Part shown: piece by piece, positions 12,883 to 13,149 of the stretch
Layout: every line of letters starts with the position of its first letter
Position numbering within the stretch: the stretch's first letter is position 1
Assembly (NCBI GenBank): GCA_910585075.1
Contig: CAJUED010000076.1
Coordinates: 1 to 13,149, forward strand
Reading direction: 5' to 3'
DNA length: 13,149 nucleotides
Source: an uncultured Lachnospiraceae bacterium
GTDB lineage: Bacteria; Bacillota; Clostridia; Lachnospirales; Lachnospiraceae
Translations under genes and position numbers: made by a program
Notes under the pieces: generated by a model
Told to the model about the DNA's origin: nothing
The model's database searches: none
The model's input: the letters and a program-made list of their open reading frames with translations, nothing else

Positions 12883-13149
12883 TTGTCCAAAAAACAGTAT
12901 ACTCATAAGTGTATATACTCATAAACGTACTAAATATTTCTCTCAAAATATACTGTCAGTCAATTCTCCGCTGCCAGCATGGTAACAGCTCAGCTTACGC
13001 TTTCTTACGGACTTTACAGCAAGTGCAAAGCCCTGGACCGAACTGTTATCAAGCATGACTTCGGCTCGTTGCCCTGCGGGAATAAAAGGGGATAAAAGTC
13101 CAGCTAAGAAATGTCAAGAGGTGATTAAAAAAGTTAAAAAATATTTTAC
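12883..13149. other. Noncoding region after the lipoprotein gene
   Basis: No supported gene is seen. Besides the element at 12980-13051 it holds a direct repeat TATACTCATAA (12898-12908 and 12914-12924) and a distant 8-bp inverted repeat ACAGTATA/TATACTGT (12894-12901 and 12949-12956). No classical terminator follows the lipoprotein gene. Near the right edge, GAGGTGATT and a GTG could begin a further plus-strand gene, but too little is present to call it. Confidence 0.5.
12980..13051. repeat. Small structured element with ends like the 7855-8041 element
   Basis: Outer arms 12980-12993 and 13038-13051 pair at 11 Watson-Crick and one G-U of 14 positions. An inner 7-pair hairpin, CTTTACA/TGCAAAG (13012-13030), has one wobble when read on the minus strand. 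The left arm reads GTAACAGCTCAG and the right CCGAACTGTTAT, close to the arms of the larger element. Between the arms CTTACG occurs twice. Confidence 0.5.

Noticed and set aside
13111..13149. Possible start of a plus-strand gene at the right edge (GAGGTGATT, then GTG ATT AAA AAA)
   Set aside because: The GTG overlaps the only ribosome-binding-like sequence and just a few codons are present, so it cannot be supported.

Overview
The window looks like chromosomal DNA from a Gram-positive, low-to-moderate GC Clostridia, most likely a Lachnospiraceae gut anaerobe. The reasons are strong GGAGG-type ribosome binding sites, sigma-A promoters with 17-bp spacers, an ecfA1-ecfA2-ecfT-truA operon, a BlaI-type repressor with an M56 metallopeptidase, a DUF89 protein, a NAT_N/GNAT_C acyltransferase and a PepSY lipoprotein. 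No phage, insertion-sequence or conjugation genes are seen, and there are no rRNA, tRNA or CRISPR loci.

Layout. 1-900 (minus strand): the first codons of a DUF5685-like gene, a two-TM zinc-ribbon protein, and an isolated 37-residue membrane peptide gene with its own promoter and terminator. 996-3228 (minus): a two-gene BlaI repressor / M56 sensor-protease operon. Its promoter carries two matching 17-bp palindromes, and the sensor ends in an extracytoplasmic M23 (LytM) domain that lacks one catalytic histidine. 3296-4366 (plus): a 64-residue protein of unknown function and a secreted Cys/His-rich protein made of four 36-residue repeats, whose terminator lies inside the 3' end of truA on the other strand. 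4285-7814 (minus): the energising module of an ECF vitamin transporter followed by truA, read from one promoter. 7855-8041: a strongly structured 187-bp intergenic element. 8117-10089 (plus): a membrane-anchored M15 cell-wall peptidase and a DUF89 metal-dependent phosphatase. 10090-11670 (minus): an unrecognised 223-residue protein and an acyltransferase, meeting the DUF89 gene at a hairpin that spans both stop codons. 11768-12882 (plus): a lipoprotein with two PepSY domains, preceded by a leader with three tandem hairpin repeats. 12883-13149: noncoding, holding a second small structured element whose arms resemble those of the element at 7855-8041.

Function. EcfA1, EcfA2 and EcfT form the shared ATP-driven part of an ECF importer; the substrate-binding S components must be elsewhere. 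The BlaI/M56-M23 pair reads as a cell-envelope stress switch, and the M15 peptidase is a second envelope enzyme. The less ordinary items are the M23 domain with a missing catalytic residue, the Cys/His repeat protein with a possible related operator, the two structured elements, and the triple-hairpin leader.
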